47,168 nt of DNA, taken from NCBI GenBank assembly GCA_002104905.1, contig MCFE01000675.1:1-47168 (forward strand), in the 5' to 3' direction. Below, piece by piece: positions 11,272-22,637 of the stretch. The translations under genes and the position numbers were made by a program. Positions within the stretch are counted from its first letter, which is position 1. Each line of letters begins with the position of its first letter. Under the pieces are notes generated by a model that saw only the letters and a list, made by a program, of their open reading frames with translations, did not search any database and was not told where the DNA came from. This stretch comes from Basidiobolus meristosporus CBS 931.73. Taxonomy: Eukaryota > Basidiobolomycota > Basidiobolomycetes > Basidiobolales > Basidiobolaceae.

Positions 11272-12610
11272 TTAGATATCTTGAACTAGTCTCCAGATGC
11301 GAACTATTCCATCATCACCTGTAGATGCCAGTAGATCGGAATATGCTTCGGTAGGGTTCCATTGAACGCAGTTAATGTCGGAAACTCCGTGAGGTTCGTT
11401 TACGGATGCTGCCAGAACGTATGTTGGCGCATCAGCATCTTGACATGCCTCTGGGTCCTGAAATTTAACATTAGCAAGTACTCGATGTTATTTGTAGAAA
11501 AGGCATGGCTTACCTCTTCGAAAATATTGATCTTGTTATCGCTTCCAGCAGTAGCAATACGTCCATGATGCTTCGACCATGAGACGGTATAGATCGCACG
11601 GGAGTGAAATCCGGAAAGGGTGCAAATGCATTTCCATGTAGGGAGCGAGTTTGAGAAGGATCTTATCCCCAGATTATTTTGTGGTGTATAACATTTCCAT
11701 ATTTTGATTTTCATATCGGCGCTGACAGAGACTAGAAAGCGAATTAGCAAGGCAATTGAAATGAAGCCTGTCGGGGATTTTACCAAGCTGGTTTCCTTCA
11801 GCATCAAAGTCTAGTGCCCAAACTGTAGATTCATGCCCCTCTAAGGTATTGCTGCAAAGCCAATCGTCATCCTCATCTTCCCATATACGAATGGTATCAT
11901 CGTAACTGGCGGAGGCGAGAAGCTCTCTCTTGGGATGCCATTTAACCATTTTAACATCTTGGGAGTGCTCCTGAAGGACTGCTAAACATTCGAAATCGTC
12001 GTCGGAAGCGGCTAGTGAACAAAGTCAGCTTGTTGATCACATGGTTTTCCTGGGCGACTTGAAGATTACCTTCCCAAATCCATACACTCTTATCTCTGCT
12101 ACATGTAGCGATCAACGAGCCACTTGCAGACCAGGCAATACTCTTAACTTCGTTCTCATGGCCCTCCAAAGTGGCGACGCACTCATAATCTTGAAATAGT
12201 TTAGCTCACGTTGAATCACTGGGCGTAATTTCAAAGCAATAGATTCCTTTACCCCCACTTGTATCTTTTTCCCAGACACCTGTTGTTCCATCAAAACTGC
12301 CGGTGGCTACGACTCTACCGCTAGGTGAATAAGCGACGGTCCTAACTGTTCTCTCGTGAAAACCATCCAAAACGCCTTGACGATGCCAGTTGGGGTTCTC
12401 GCCGTTAAGATCTGAGGGCTCCCAAATGATAACCGTTTTGTCACCACTACAAGAAGCTAAACAAGAGCCATTTGGGTGCCAAGAAATTTGCCAAGCGCGA
12501 TCGGTATGGCCTTAAATACAAATGAAAAGTTTGAGCTATTTGTTCAGAATGATTCGGCTTCGCAAGCCAAAAGTACCTTTCAATTCTGCAACAAGTTCTA
12601 AATGTACCAT
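11272..12610 (-). CDS. CIA1: CIA1/CIAO1 WD40 protein, cytosolic Fe-S cluster targeting
   Basis: Six exons (12610-12577, 12510-12253, 12189-12070, 12011-11784, 11731-11514, 11457-11272) join in frame to 347 aa, close to the family size. Seven WD repeats fill the protein, with readable signatures [75 protein letters not shown] and [13 protein letters not shown]. Conserved family phrases include [10 protein letters not shown] between repeats. CIA1 is the docking scaffold of the CIA targeting complex (with MMS19 and CIA2/FAM96), which hands Fe-S clusters to cytosolic and nuclear apoproteins. The first coding exon is only 34 nt. The assignment rests on the whole repeat pattern and the family-specific linkers. 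Confidence 0.93.
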
Positions 12611-14071
12611 GTTGAGGTGGAGTGTGTACTGCAACGAACCCTTTCAGAACTCACGAAGTTTATAATACCCAAAGGTGTTTTTTTCATTTCATTCGAGATA
12701 TGGATCGGTAATTCTGAGATGATTATACTATCCGATGGCCCAATCGAACATTGATTACTGATAGATAGCATTCAATTTGGTTGTGATTACCTTTAGTCAC
12801 AAATAAAGCTAGCGATGTCCAATTTCAGCCTTGAATTACACCCTGTGTTAGAAGCATTTGGAACAGTCGGGAAGGATAAGGGTAATAAAATATCATTCAA
12901 AAGGATATTTCAGTGTGCTGCATGACCAATGGGATGAAGTTGAAAAGATGGCAATCAAGTGTCGATGGGTTGGTGTAAAATCCTGTTTATATTGTGAGAA
13001 ATATATGCTTAAAAATAAGCATTTGTAGTTGTTCAAAGTTTGGTGGTCAATTTTCTAATATGCAAGTAGATTTTCACATTCACCCATTACCTCATCTTGT
13101 TGTCTAGGAGCACTCCTAGATGTACCAAAGATCTCGACAGGGCGTTTATACGGGGGCCCTCAGAAAGTTCACTTTCGAACAAGCCTCGTGATTCAAGGAA
13201 TGAATAGAGGTCCAGCACATCCGCTCCCATGCTATACGCTACAAGCTGAGGAGTGATGCTGAACGAATGGATGGGCGTCGTCAACCGTGCTTATTGGCGC
13301 CAATCTCCAAACGATCACTACACAACAAAGTGTTAATAGTATCCGATTGGCAATAATAAAAATACGACACGGCCCACCAATGCACCATTCCACAGAGACC
13401 AATCCATTCCATTCATGGTTCGTCTAGCTATTCTTTTCTATGGGTTAACCTGGTAGCGGCTGGTACATGTGTAAGACTCGAGATTATAACTACTTACATC
13501 ATCAGCGTGCTACGTAGATTTCCTTTGCTGTATGGATCCCACACGCAAATAGGTGCTACTTCCAACTCAAACGACTCGAATATGGCAACGGGGGTCGTGT
13601 GAGCAATTCCACCCTTCCCAGATCAGTCGAAGGGTAAAACCCGTGGACTCAGCAGGCTCATGTAATCTAGCAGATCAACTGATGCTTCTATACGTCGGTG
13701 CTATTTATGTCCGCACTTATTACGTAGATGGCCCAAAGCCGAAATTTAGAGTCATTGCCTTTTTCGTCTGGTTGATTGATGTCTACCACACTCGCCACTG
13801 TTGCCCATCGGAGCCTTGCCTACTGATGATGCGAACATTCATATAATTTGCTGAGGCCGATTACTCAAAAACAAGGGCGCTGTATCGGATCAGTTAGACC
13901 GTCTTCGAGGAAATTGCTGGACTTGAACATTGCGATAGCCAATTGCAGGAATCAACAACAGCTGGGAGACGGCTGAGTCAAGCAGGTATTCTAGCTATTT
14001 AAAAGGCATCCGAGATCCGCGGCAATATCTCATATAGTACGTGACTTGTCATACACACACTTCCCAGCAGA
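12611..14071. other. Divergent intergenic region, CIA1 / small GPI-like gene (1.5 kb)
   Basis: Contains both promoters. A minus-strand open stretch at 13087-13284 starts only with TTG and is preceded at once by a stop. No recognisable gene; nothing else seen apart from the TATA-like box at 13996. Confidence 0.5.
13996..14005 (+). promoter_or_regulatory. TATA-like box upstream of small secreted protein gene
   Basis: TATTTAAAAG, 67 bp before the ATG at 14072. Spacing is suitable for a core promoter and adds support to this short gene. Confidence 0.4.
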
Positions 14072-14374
14072 ATGCTCACTAAAGCTACCAACATTCTATC
14101 GATGGGGTTTTTTGTTCCCCTGGTATATTCCCAAGCATCTAGTAGCACCGACACCGTGTCCCATAGCGGGATCAGTACTGCTACGGATACTAGCTCAAGC
14201 CTTTCCACGCCAGCTCCAATTGCACCTGGGGCACCCAGTGGATTTCCCTCCCACGTCAGTCATAGTCCCTTGGCAACCCACACAGTTGGCAAGAGTAGTA
14301 GCATGGTTATTATTGCAAATGCTTCCCTGGTTTTCGCCATGGTAGGTGCCCTTTTACTTCGATTCATCCTCTGA
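14072..14374 (+). CDS. Small Ser/Thr-rich secreted protein, candidate GPI-anchored
   Basis: An intronless 100-aa frame. Residues 1-20 form a signal peptide (hydrophobic FFVPLVYS followed by QAS). The middle (about 22-74) is dominated by Ser, Thr, Pro and Ala, as in O-mannosylated wall proteins. The end (about 75-100) is a short polar spacer GKSSS followed by a hydrophobic tail VIIANASLVFAMVGALLLRF, the layout of a GPI-attachment signal. Such three-part architecture is unlikely by chance in so short a frame. No homologue is recognised; a role at the cell surface is inferred from architecture only. A TATA-like box lies 67 bp upstream. Confidence 0.65.
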   Translation: MLTKATNILSMGFFVPLVYSQASSSTDTVSHSGISTATDTSSSLSTPAPIAPGAPSGFPSHVSHSPLATHTVGKSSSMVIIANASLVFAMVGALLLRFIL

Positions 14375-16490
14375 ATTTGGGTCGTTGTTGGTATAGAATC
14401 CGTGCGTTGTTGTGTCTGTGAAGTCGTCCCCAAGGGTAGGAATGTCTCATTGGGCGATATATCTCGAATCACACTGGACATTTCTCGGCACCCAATCATT
14501 ATTTTATCGATCCCCTGTGTTTGTTAGCAACTAGGTCCATGAATGGTCAGATAGCTCATCAAGTCTCAGATGATTTGCAATAAACCAAGCCATTAAATCA
14601 TAGTACAATATGACTCGTACAAGGAAAACATTTGCGGCTAAAATCATCTGCCGTTGGGTTGATGGGAAATCTGTAATCCCTGTTGCTGAGACAGGGTTTG
14701 GCCTCAGCATATCAGTTGCTGTAATGGCATGGTTGTTTTGGAGATGACTGGAGGTTATCAGCATGCCTAGAATTAGGTGCGCCATGAAAGCATGGCTTAT
14801 ATCTAACTTCAAGACTGCAGGCAGCCATCCTCCGAGATGGTTTAATGAGCATTGTACCAATGTAGCAGCTCCATCAATGACACATTGGCATTCTAAGCAG
14901 TCAAACAACCACAACTATGAGACAACTACAATTTGTTTGCCTTGTACTTTGGGTAAACTAAGTCTGGGATTAGATGGACTGATGGAATATGACCATAACA
15001 GGTTTGATATACATAACCCAAGCAAGCCTTAAGGAGGCTTTACTACCTGTATGATGGCCTGCCTGAGGCTGGTAACAGGACTATATAAACTGTGTATGTC
15101 TTCAGGATTCAGGTGACAGCCTCATATCTTGAAAAAGTTTTGTCTTAGAGAGGCTACTATGGTATTGATATAGCAGAGTTTTAAACCTGCGTTGAGATAC
15201 ATGTTCTTCACATGCTGGCGTGGTTGAACTTCACCTACAAGCCTAGATTCCTGAGACGGGTTCGGTCCCGGCAACACATATTTCATAAGGTTCGTGGCAA
15301 AGAGCTAACATCCATATTTCATCGGTTAAACTTGGAAATGCCGACAAGACCTGGGGCAAGCCACTGCAGAATTCATCTATTACACAATCCATCATGGCCT
15401 TGATTATTGCCATGACGAGTTCTTGATGGATGTTTCATAATCCAAGATTTGGTGGGCTGTCTCATGTTACCAAGCCAACTATAAAGCATATTGTGTACTT
15501 CCTCGATGGAGTTGCACCACCACCATAGATAACCACTACTTGCACGGTAGTAATTGTGCAACCCCATTTCAAACAGTACCTTGAGATGTGAAATAATGGC
15601 ATGTTCCTAGTTGAGTCCGGCTGCATTTGTTGGATTATTCCGGATCAGGGGGACCGAGGACAGGCACTATAAGCAGGAATCCCCACTAATTTGTGTCTTC
15701 AGGAGAATTGCAGTTGACAGAGTGATGGAAACCGCTATTTGGTACGTGTAGTAAGGGTGATGAAATTCAATCCCCACACACATCACATGTACAGATCAAA
15801 TCCCAGTTGCCGAATCCGCCGCTGATTGGTGGCTTGGATCACACCAAGAGGAGAGTCTGATCAGCCGACCATGATTAACATTGTCTATATCCGGGCGACA
15901 GAAGTCTGGGGTTACTCAAGCGTAATGAGAAATGCAAGGTAGAACAAAGCTTTATGCAGTTGGAAGCGAATGCTCCCAAGGATAATTGTTCCTCATGCGT
16001 AATCTTGGAATTCATTTCAGTGAACCCCGTCCAACGGCCGAATTGAAACATGGATTTGAACTTATTACGCATCCCTTACAAACATTGGCTCAACCATGAT
16101 GTGTGCATGGGTTGATGTATGGCCAACCCCACCGTGACCGCTCATTTGTTAACCAAAATAGGAAAAGACATCAAATGACTAGACTACATGAGCCCGGTAA
16201 ACCTAGCTAACCAGGAAATCCCCAATCTATCCAATGGCCATCCGCCTGGATGCTGATGCCTGCTTATCCCTTTAATGATCTGGCCATGGTGAATTGGACA
16301 GTTGTCTAGGGAGCCTCTAGGTGTGCGTGTAAAAATCACTTTATACGGATCTGACGATCAATGAATTGGATACAGTTGGTATTTGCCAATCAAGCGATTG
16401 GTGGAGTGGCTCAGATAGAATCGGAGTGACAAGAGGGACAAAGGGTGGGTACAGGGTATTTACAGAAGATTAAGAAGCTGGGAGATTCGG
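14375..16490. other. No supported gene (2.1 kb), possible decayed repeats
   Basis: Frames such as 14531-14914 (minus) and the region 15200-15570 (minus) show coding-like stretches broken by stops, but I recognise no family. They may be decayed mobile elements or exons of an unrecognised gene. Confidence 0.4.
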
Positions 16491-17858
16491 CTAATGCGAC
16501 GATACCTCTTGTTTCTCAGGGTCGTATTCGTTGTATTGCTCAGCGACCTCTTCATCGTGAGCAAGGGCAAGCTCCCATCCAGGCTGCCGAAACTCCCCTT
16601 GCCATTTGGCCACAACTACGCATGACAAACAGTTCCCAATGACATTTACCCCGGCACGCGCCATATTCATCAGCTGATCCACGCCAAGAATCACTGAGAT
16701 GGCTTGCTGTGGGAGGTTAAAGCTATTCAACGCAGCAGCGAGAACCACAATGGCTCCCCTGGGAACAGCCGCGACTCCTTTAGATGTCAGCATCAGTGTG
16801 AGCATCATCATCAATTGATCTCCAACGCTAAGTGAGCGCTCAGCAGCCTGGGCAACAAAGATACTAGCCACTGCTAAGTACAAAGTGGATCCATCAAGGT
16901 TAAACGAATAGCCGGTGGGGATCACAAACGCAACTATCTGTTTCGGCACACCGAATTTCTCCATATTTTCCATGGCAATGGGGAGGGCTGCTTCGGAGCT
17001 AGAGGTACTGAAGGTGATCAACGCTGGACGGGCAACGGCTCTGGCGAATTCGCGTACTGGTACCTTCAGAATCAAAAGGAGGGGAACAAAAACCAGGAGC
17101 ATGAAGGCGAGCAGTGCCACATACAGTGTGCCAACCAACTTTCCTAGATTTACCAAAACCCCTAATCCCGACTTGCTCACAGTTACAGCCATGGAAGCCA
17201 GCACACCGAACGGTGCGAAGTTCATCACCAGGCCAGTCACCTTGAACATGATATGGGACAAACCATCCAGAAACGCCAACACTGGCCCCGTGTACTTGTC
17301 ATTTTTCACCTTGATCATAGCAACGGAGAACATAATGCTACAAAAGACGATTTGCAGGATGACATTCTCTGCCGCTGCCTTAAAGAAACTCTCGGGGATG
17401 ATCCCGTAGAGCTCGGTCTCCCAGGTAATATCTTTCTTAGCCACTTGGGTGGTGTTGTCGGTGGAAAACGCGTTCAGATCCACCCCCGCTCCAGGCTTAA
17501 CGATGTTAATGGCGACCAACCCCACGGCAAGTGCAATGGTGGTCGCGATCTCGAAGTAAACAAACGCTCTGATGGCCATAAGGCCGATTTTCTTGAGGTC
17601 AGCCCCGTGGCCTGCAATGCCGACCGTCAGAGTAGAGAAGATGAGTGGAACCACCAGGCATTTCACCATGTAGATGAAGATGTTGGAGATCGGGTTCAGA
17701 TGGGACGAAAACTCGGGAGCAAGGTATCCGAGCAAAATACCCAAAACCAGGAAGAGGATGATCCAGAATGTGATATTTAGCCTTCGAACAAACCTCCATA
17801 CTTTACGTAGAGGGCCGACACGGGGGGCAGAGTTCTCTTCGGAAGGACGCGGTGGCAT
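16491..17858 (-). CDS. DAACS-family dicarboxylate/amino acid:cation symporter
   Basis: An intronless 455-aa protein from ATG 17858; a longer frame starts with TTG. Membrane helices cover about residues 28-420, with a hydrophilic N-terminus (PRPSEEN) and C-terminal tail. Family landmarks are the serine-rich hairpin tip STSSSEAALP (284-293), PTGYSFNLDGSTLY (314-327) and the TM8 segment GVDQLMNMARAGVNVIGN (392-409). It most resembles bacterial GltP/GltT/DctA. In TM8 the position equal to GltPh D394 is N398 and T398 is A402, while R401 and N405 are kept. In characterised members that Asp binds the substrate amino group, and DctA also lacks it, so a C4-dicarboxylate may be the substrate; this is inference. 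Plasma membrane location is likely. Confidence 0.95.
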   Translation of the reverse strand: MPPRPSEENSAPRVGPLRKVWRFVRRLNITFWIILFLVLGILLGYLAPEFSSHLNPISNIFIYMVKCLVVPLIFSTLTVGIAGHGADLKKIGLMAIRAFVYFEIATTIALAVGLVAINIVKPGAGVDLNAFSTDNTTQVAKKDITWETELYGIIPESFFKAAAENVILQIVFCSIMFSVAMIKVKNDKYTGPVLAFLDGLSHIMFKVTGLVMNFAPFGVLASMAVTVSKSGLGVLVNLGKLVGTLYVALLAFMLLVFVPLLLILKVPVREFARAVARPALITFSTSSSEAALPIAMENMEKFGVPKQIVAFVIPTGYSFNLDGSTLYLAVASIFVAQAAERSLSVGDQLMMMLTLMLTSKGVAAVPRGAIVVLAAALNSFNLPQQAISVILGVDQLMNMARAGVNVIGNCLSCVVVAKWQGEFRQPGWELALAHDEEVAEQYNEYDPEKQEVSSH

Positions 17859-20800
17859 AGCAATGTCGACGAGATAGTAAGATCGCAAGTAGAAAAGGTA
17901 TGCTGGTCACCTTTGGATTGTAGAATGCCAACTTTGATTGAGGAGATGGGACCAAATGATTGCTTTAAGTATCCAGTGGATTGTGTAGCCTCAACCATAA
18001 TGATGAGTAACTCTCCGTGATCAAGCGTATGATAGACTGAAAACCAGGCCATAGCATGAAACCTTTTGGAGAACGACTCATGTGTGTGTATTTTCTGATT
18101 GGAAACTGTTGGAATAGCTATCCAATGGTTTCGCCAATTCCCCACGTAATTGGTTATCGAGACGGGTGCAGAGGATAGACTGAAATTAAATACTTGTTAC
18201 TGGAATAATTCGCAAAGCAAGTCATGGGAATTCCCTAGGTACTTTCGAAAACAATGCCATATATTCTGTCGCATCCATTTTTGTCGACGGACACGGCTTG
18301 GCACCACAAAAGGAAGTAGCTTGTTAGCACAGTTTCGAACACACTATGCGAGTGAATACTAGATGGCTGGTGTGCTCCCACTCCCCAGAATGATCTCTGT
18401 GGTTTCAAGACGTCTCAAATTAGTTTACATCCAAACCAGTCAGTACCAAGTGGAATTTAATCTAGACCAGATTTACTGAGTCCATATCAAGTGACAAAAA
18501 AGGGACAATCATCCTTAAATCAGTAATGTCGCATCAAGCCTGTGGAACTTCGAGCGCAGCTCCTGTTTACCCTCATATCCACTCCCTGGAGCTTCTCGAA
18601 ATCTAATTCTAATTAAACTAAAAAACGTGTGTGATCGACTGGATTCTTCGCCTGGGGTCAAAGGTTGCGAACGTGACATTACTTACATAACCGCCCTCAG
18701 TAACCAGGATGTTGGAATTTCTATCCCGAGCAACTTGATATACACTAATGAGCATACCTGGCATCGGATATGGCTAGAGCTGCGTTTTAAAATCCTACAG
18801 CCAGTGGGCTGTATGGAGTTGACACTTGCTGAGATTCACACACCTGCATGAACACTGCGTAGACTGGCGAGACATAGATCGTATTGGCACTGATCTAAAA
18901 GACGGTTCTATGTCAAACATCAGCCCTGAAGAGCACAAACTAATACCTTGTGGCATGATGATGAATTGCTAACGCTCCTCCATGTAGGATACTGTTTTAG
19001 TGTTCGAATCATGGCTTTGTCATAGTTACTAAAAAGAGGAATCAACACAGTAAACTTTGATACAGACATTCTGCACATTTCGTATCTGTGCTACTACAAG
19101 AGTATATATGGATGAGACCAACATCAAGATTCGGTCTTGAATACAACCACCCAACCTAATTTCCAAATAAGCGATGTGAAGATTTGGTTTTAGATCCTAT
19201 ACTGTGAGTACAGAATCAGGCCGGGTGCGAGTGAATATTGATGCTTGAAGGCCACCCAACACAGGGTGACTAAGGCGAATTGAGCGTACCTAGGGATACT
19301 TCTAGCATGATGGTACTGGATGGAGAAACGGTTTCTCACAAGGAACTAGATTAAAATGATCGTGCTGCTATGATAGGGATAAGTTGTTTATCTCAAATAT
19401 GGTTGAACCGTTAATATGAGTATTAAACCATGGATTATATCATCCCGGCTACGTATGGCTCAATACACCATAGCACGGAAGTAGACACAGAGGCCCACCC
19501 GAAACACGGTACTAATGAGCGAAACAAATAGCGTTGAGATTGGACGAATGGCGGTTGCTATTTGGAAGCGGGACCTTTGGTGAACAATATAAATGCGATC
19601 ATGGGTTCCCGTGGACGTAACTAACGATTCAAGATAGTGGGCTTGATTTCGCCACTCATCGCACCAAAAGGTTCAGCACCCACATTCTCCATGGTATCTT
19701 TAAGCCGTTTGTGGGTAAGAATAGCACATATCTATCTTTGAATTAGCAGTGATTTCCACCAATTCGACTAGTATCGATCCAACACGATCTACAGTTTTGT
19801 CATAATGATTCGCTTATTATTGTGCTCAGATTCTGTTATAAGATTACATACCTCATTTCAGCTCATTGAAATGCCATTCAGGATCTTGATTGGACTTTGA
19901 ACTTTCGAATATAAACCTGGTTCACGACATTTGTTACTTAGTTTATTATGCATGCCATATCTTACACGAGCCCAACATTAATATGCTATCCTTAGGATAG
20001 TACCTCATCTGCCTCTGGAGGCAACTCTACATAGTTGCACTGGAAACTCAAATTTTCTGGCTTACAAGACACACCATTCTATAAATAGCTACCAGTAGAC
20101 TTCAATATAGCATTACCCATACCGTGTCAGTATTTCTAGGGAATATTTCATATTAACCAGACACTGAGTAGAAATAGAAACAGTGGAGATTCCAGACTTG
20201 AGATGAGGGTTAGGGCTTTCTTAGAGCTTGATTTTATGGGATGTGTATGCCTTATTGCATTTCCAAGAGGCAACCTCGTAAAAATCAAGATTTATAGAGT
20301 ATTTATCAGTGTTTCCTACCATTTAATCGACAATCTCTACCAGGGTGTTATTGTATGTGGATTGGAGAAATGGTTGAAAGAGCCACAGGGGTAGTAGAAA
20401 CACCAGTGAAAAATGTAAGTTTTGAATCTATGGACAACTTAAAGCGTGTACACATACATTTCTGCACTTGAACACTGGGGTAGTATATCAAGTGACACAC
20501 TGTAAATCTCTGGCATCTTGGATACTGAGAAATGCATAAGCTGGAAGTTCTTGGAAACATAATACTGATGCATCCTACAGGATGTACCATCTCGTAACTG
20601 AATAGAACTTGGCTGAGTACAGACCTTAAGTATGCACTTGAATGCATGTAAGAATCACTTTCATGTGTGTGTAGACATTCATTGGTAGGATATAGAAGTT
20701 AATGAACTGGTGATGGTATGATATAGTGCTATTCAAGACAAACGATCCATCAAATAGATGCTACCATTATGCTATGCTTGGAGTCTTTGAAAGATCCCTC

Positions 20801-22637
20801 CTTTTAAAAATTCCGAATAAATCCAAGCTCCTCACTCATGAGGTTTCAATCAGTGTGTTAAATCAAGATAGCAATAACCGCATACTATGCTAATGAACAG
20901 CTGCCCACTAGCCAAAAACATGGATGTTTCTTGCTGGATGGCTGGAATCAGTGCTTGGTGAATATACTGTATGGAAGGCACCCCAAGTATGGTCATTGGA
21001 CTCCCATTCCAGCCAAGTTGTCCAGCAGTTGATAGTGGCAATACTAAGTTCTAATTCTGCATAACCTTACTGCCAGCAACTGCTTCCTGCAGGACAGAAG
21101 GTGTATCTTGATGAAACATTGTGATTGCTTGAAGAGTACTTTCAGCGCCTTCCTATGGCATCAGACGCCATGGTACCATATGCATGCGTGTAATTTCAAA
21201 TGAATTTATTAACAGGCCAACCCCAAGACACCATGCTGAGGGATCGATGACTCATTGCATGTATATCTGCCCTCGGTGTGACCATGCAATACAAGAATGG
21301 AGAATCCAGTATTGCCAAGTTTGTCGAATTCTCTACTGCGATGGCAATCTAGCGATCTTCAGAGCTACAGTATGGTGCTGCAGCAAACTTCATTGATGGC
21401 TTTGGAAGCCAGTAGGTGATCAGCGGCCGAACAACGGTCTGTAACCTCGTTTTCGCACACACCATGCGGAAGTCAACTGCTGTGCGGCATTTGCCAAGCC
21501 GTGAACACCACTAAGGAGCCAAGACTCTCGGATGCGTGGTGAGTGGGCAGCGCTTTCAAGTGGATCCTGAGGATGCGAAATCCGGGCCATGTAACCGCAC
21601 TCAAGATGCTGGAGCATTATCGATGCACGAAACCGGACCAATTAATTGAAGCATGTCCGAAATGAGTACCATCCTGTTCTTCGCGACCTTGCAATGCTCG
21701 CATTCCGATTCTTCACAGCATCTCTCCAACTCATCAGGATTCCAACATCCGCCGTGCTCAAGTATCTCAGGGTATGCTTGGGATTTCATCTCACCACATG
21801 GCAACAGAATACACAGTACCGACCATCTAGACCTACAGAGTAGCCACACCATACCCAAGGCCAGGATCGTTTTTATTACTGAGTTTAGCCATGTAGCGCA
21901 ACATGCACATATACAACCGAAAGCTTAAAACAAAGTTAAAAGAATATACGAACATACCCCTTATGGCAACCTTGTTCCCCGTGCCAGCTCTATCTCGGTG
22001 TAGACTATTTGGGTGCCATCAGCGACCTGAGATCAAGAGATTTTGGTCTTCGCTCGGGCGAACCATGTGGTACAACTCATCTGCTTGGAGAAATGGTGGG
22101 AATTTCGTTGCTGAGATGGATGTCAAGGGGTTGATGGTGAGGCTCATCCGATAGGGATAGGAGGGAACAATAAACCTGCGTGATACAGTTGGGGACACAG
22201 CCGCTCGCTCTTTGGTGAGATTCCAGTTTCGCCAAAGATTCCAGATAACATCCATTCCTTCAAACCGGTCCAATGTCAAGGTGCAAACCGGCTTGCGCGT
22301 TCTACACTGGAAAATTTGTTTGCTATCAACCCATTTTCCCAGGACATGGCAAACCGGTGCACCATATTGGGCAGGGGGGACATCGCATGATTCGGTGGAG
22401 TGCCTCGCTTATCAATGAGTTCGGTAACGTTTTATTTTGATCCGCTGCAGTATGCATACTACCGCACCTCAGTTGCTGGCATTAGATATTAAGAAGTCTG
22501 ACATATATACAATGTGGTTTCGGATCGTTATCATACTGCCTGTTTCTCCGTGAAGAGAAATGGAGATCAAAAGTGAAATGGTCGACTCATGCTATTAGGA
22601 TGTTTTAAAGCGTGTTGGATGGTGAAGTGGTATGCAA
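17859..22637. other. Gene-poor stretch (4.8 kb), AT-rich, probably decayed repeats
   Basis: No recognisable gene on either strand. The first ~280 bp must hold the transporter promoter and the last part the GPCR 3' flank. Around 20850-21150 on the minus strand a frame stays open apart from one stop, and at 21184-21396 a plus-strand frame has a CxxC-rich stretch; neither matches a family I know. Best read as old repeats. Confidence 0.45.

Noticed and set aside
13087-13284. 65-aa minus-strand frame
   Set aside because: Starts only at TTG, with a stop two codons upstream; no acceptor site gives an open in-frame exon.
14531-14914. 127-aa minus-strand frame
   Set aside because: Several hydrophobic patches but no recognisable architecture, start context or homologue.
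21184-21396. CxxC-rich plus-strand frame resembling a zinc ribbon
   Set aside because: Short, isolated, and another frame over the same bases is equally open; kept only as possible debris.
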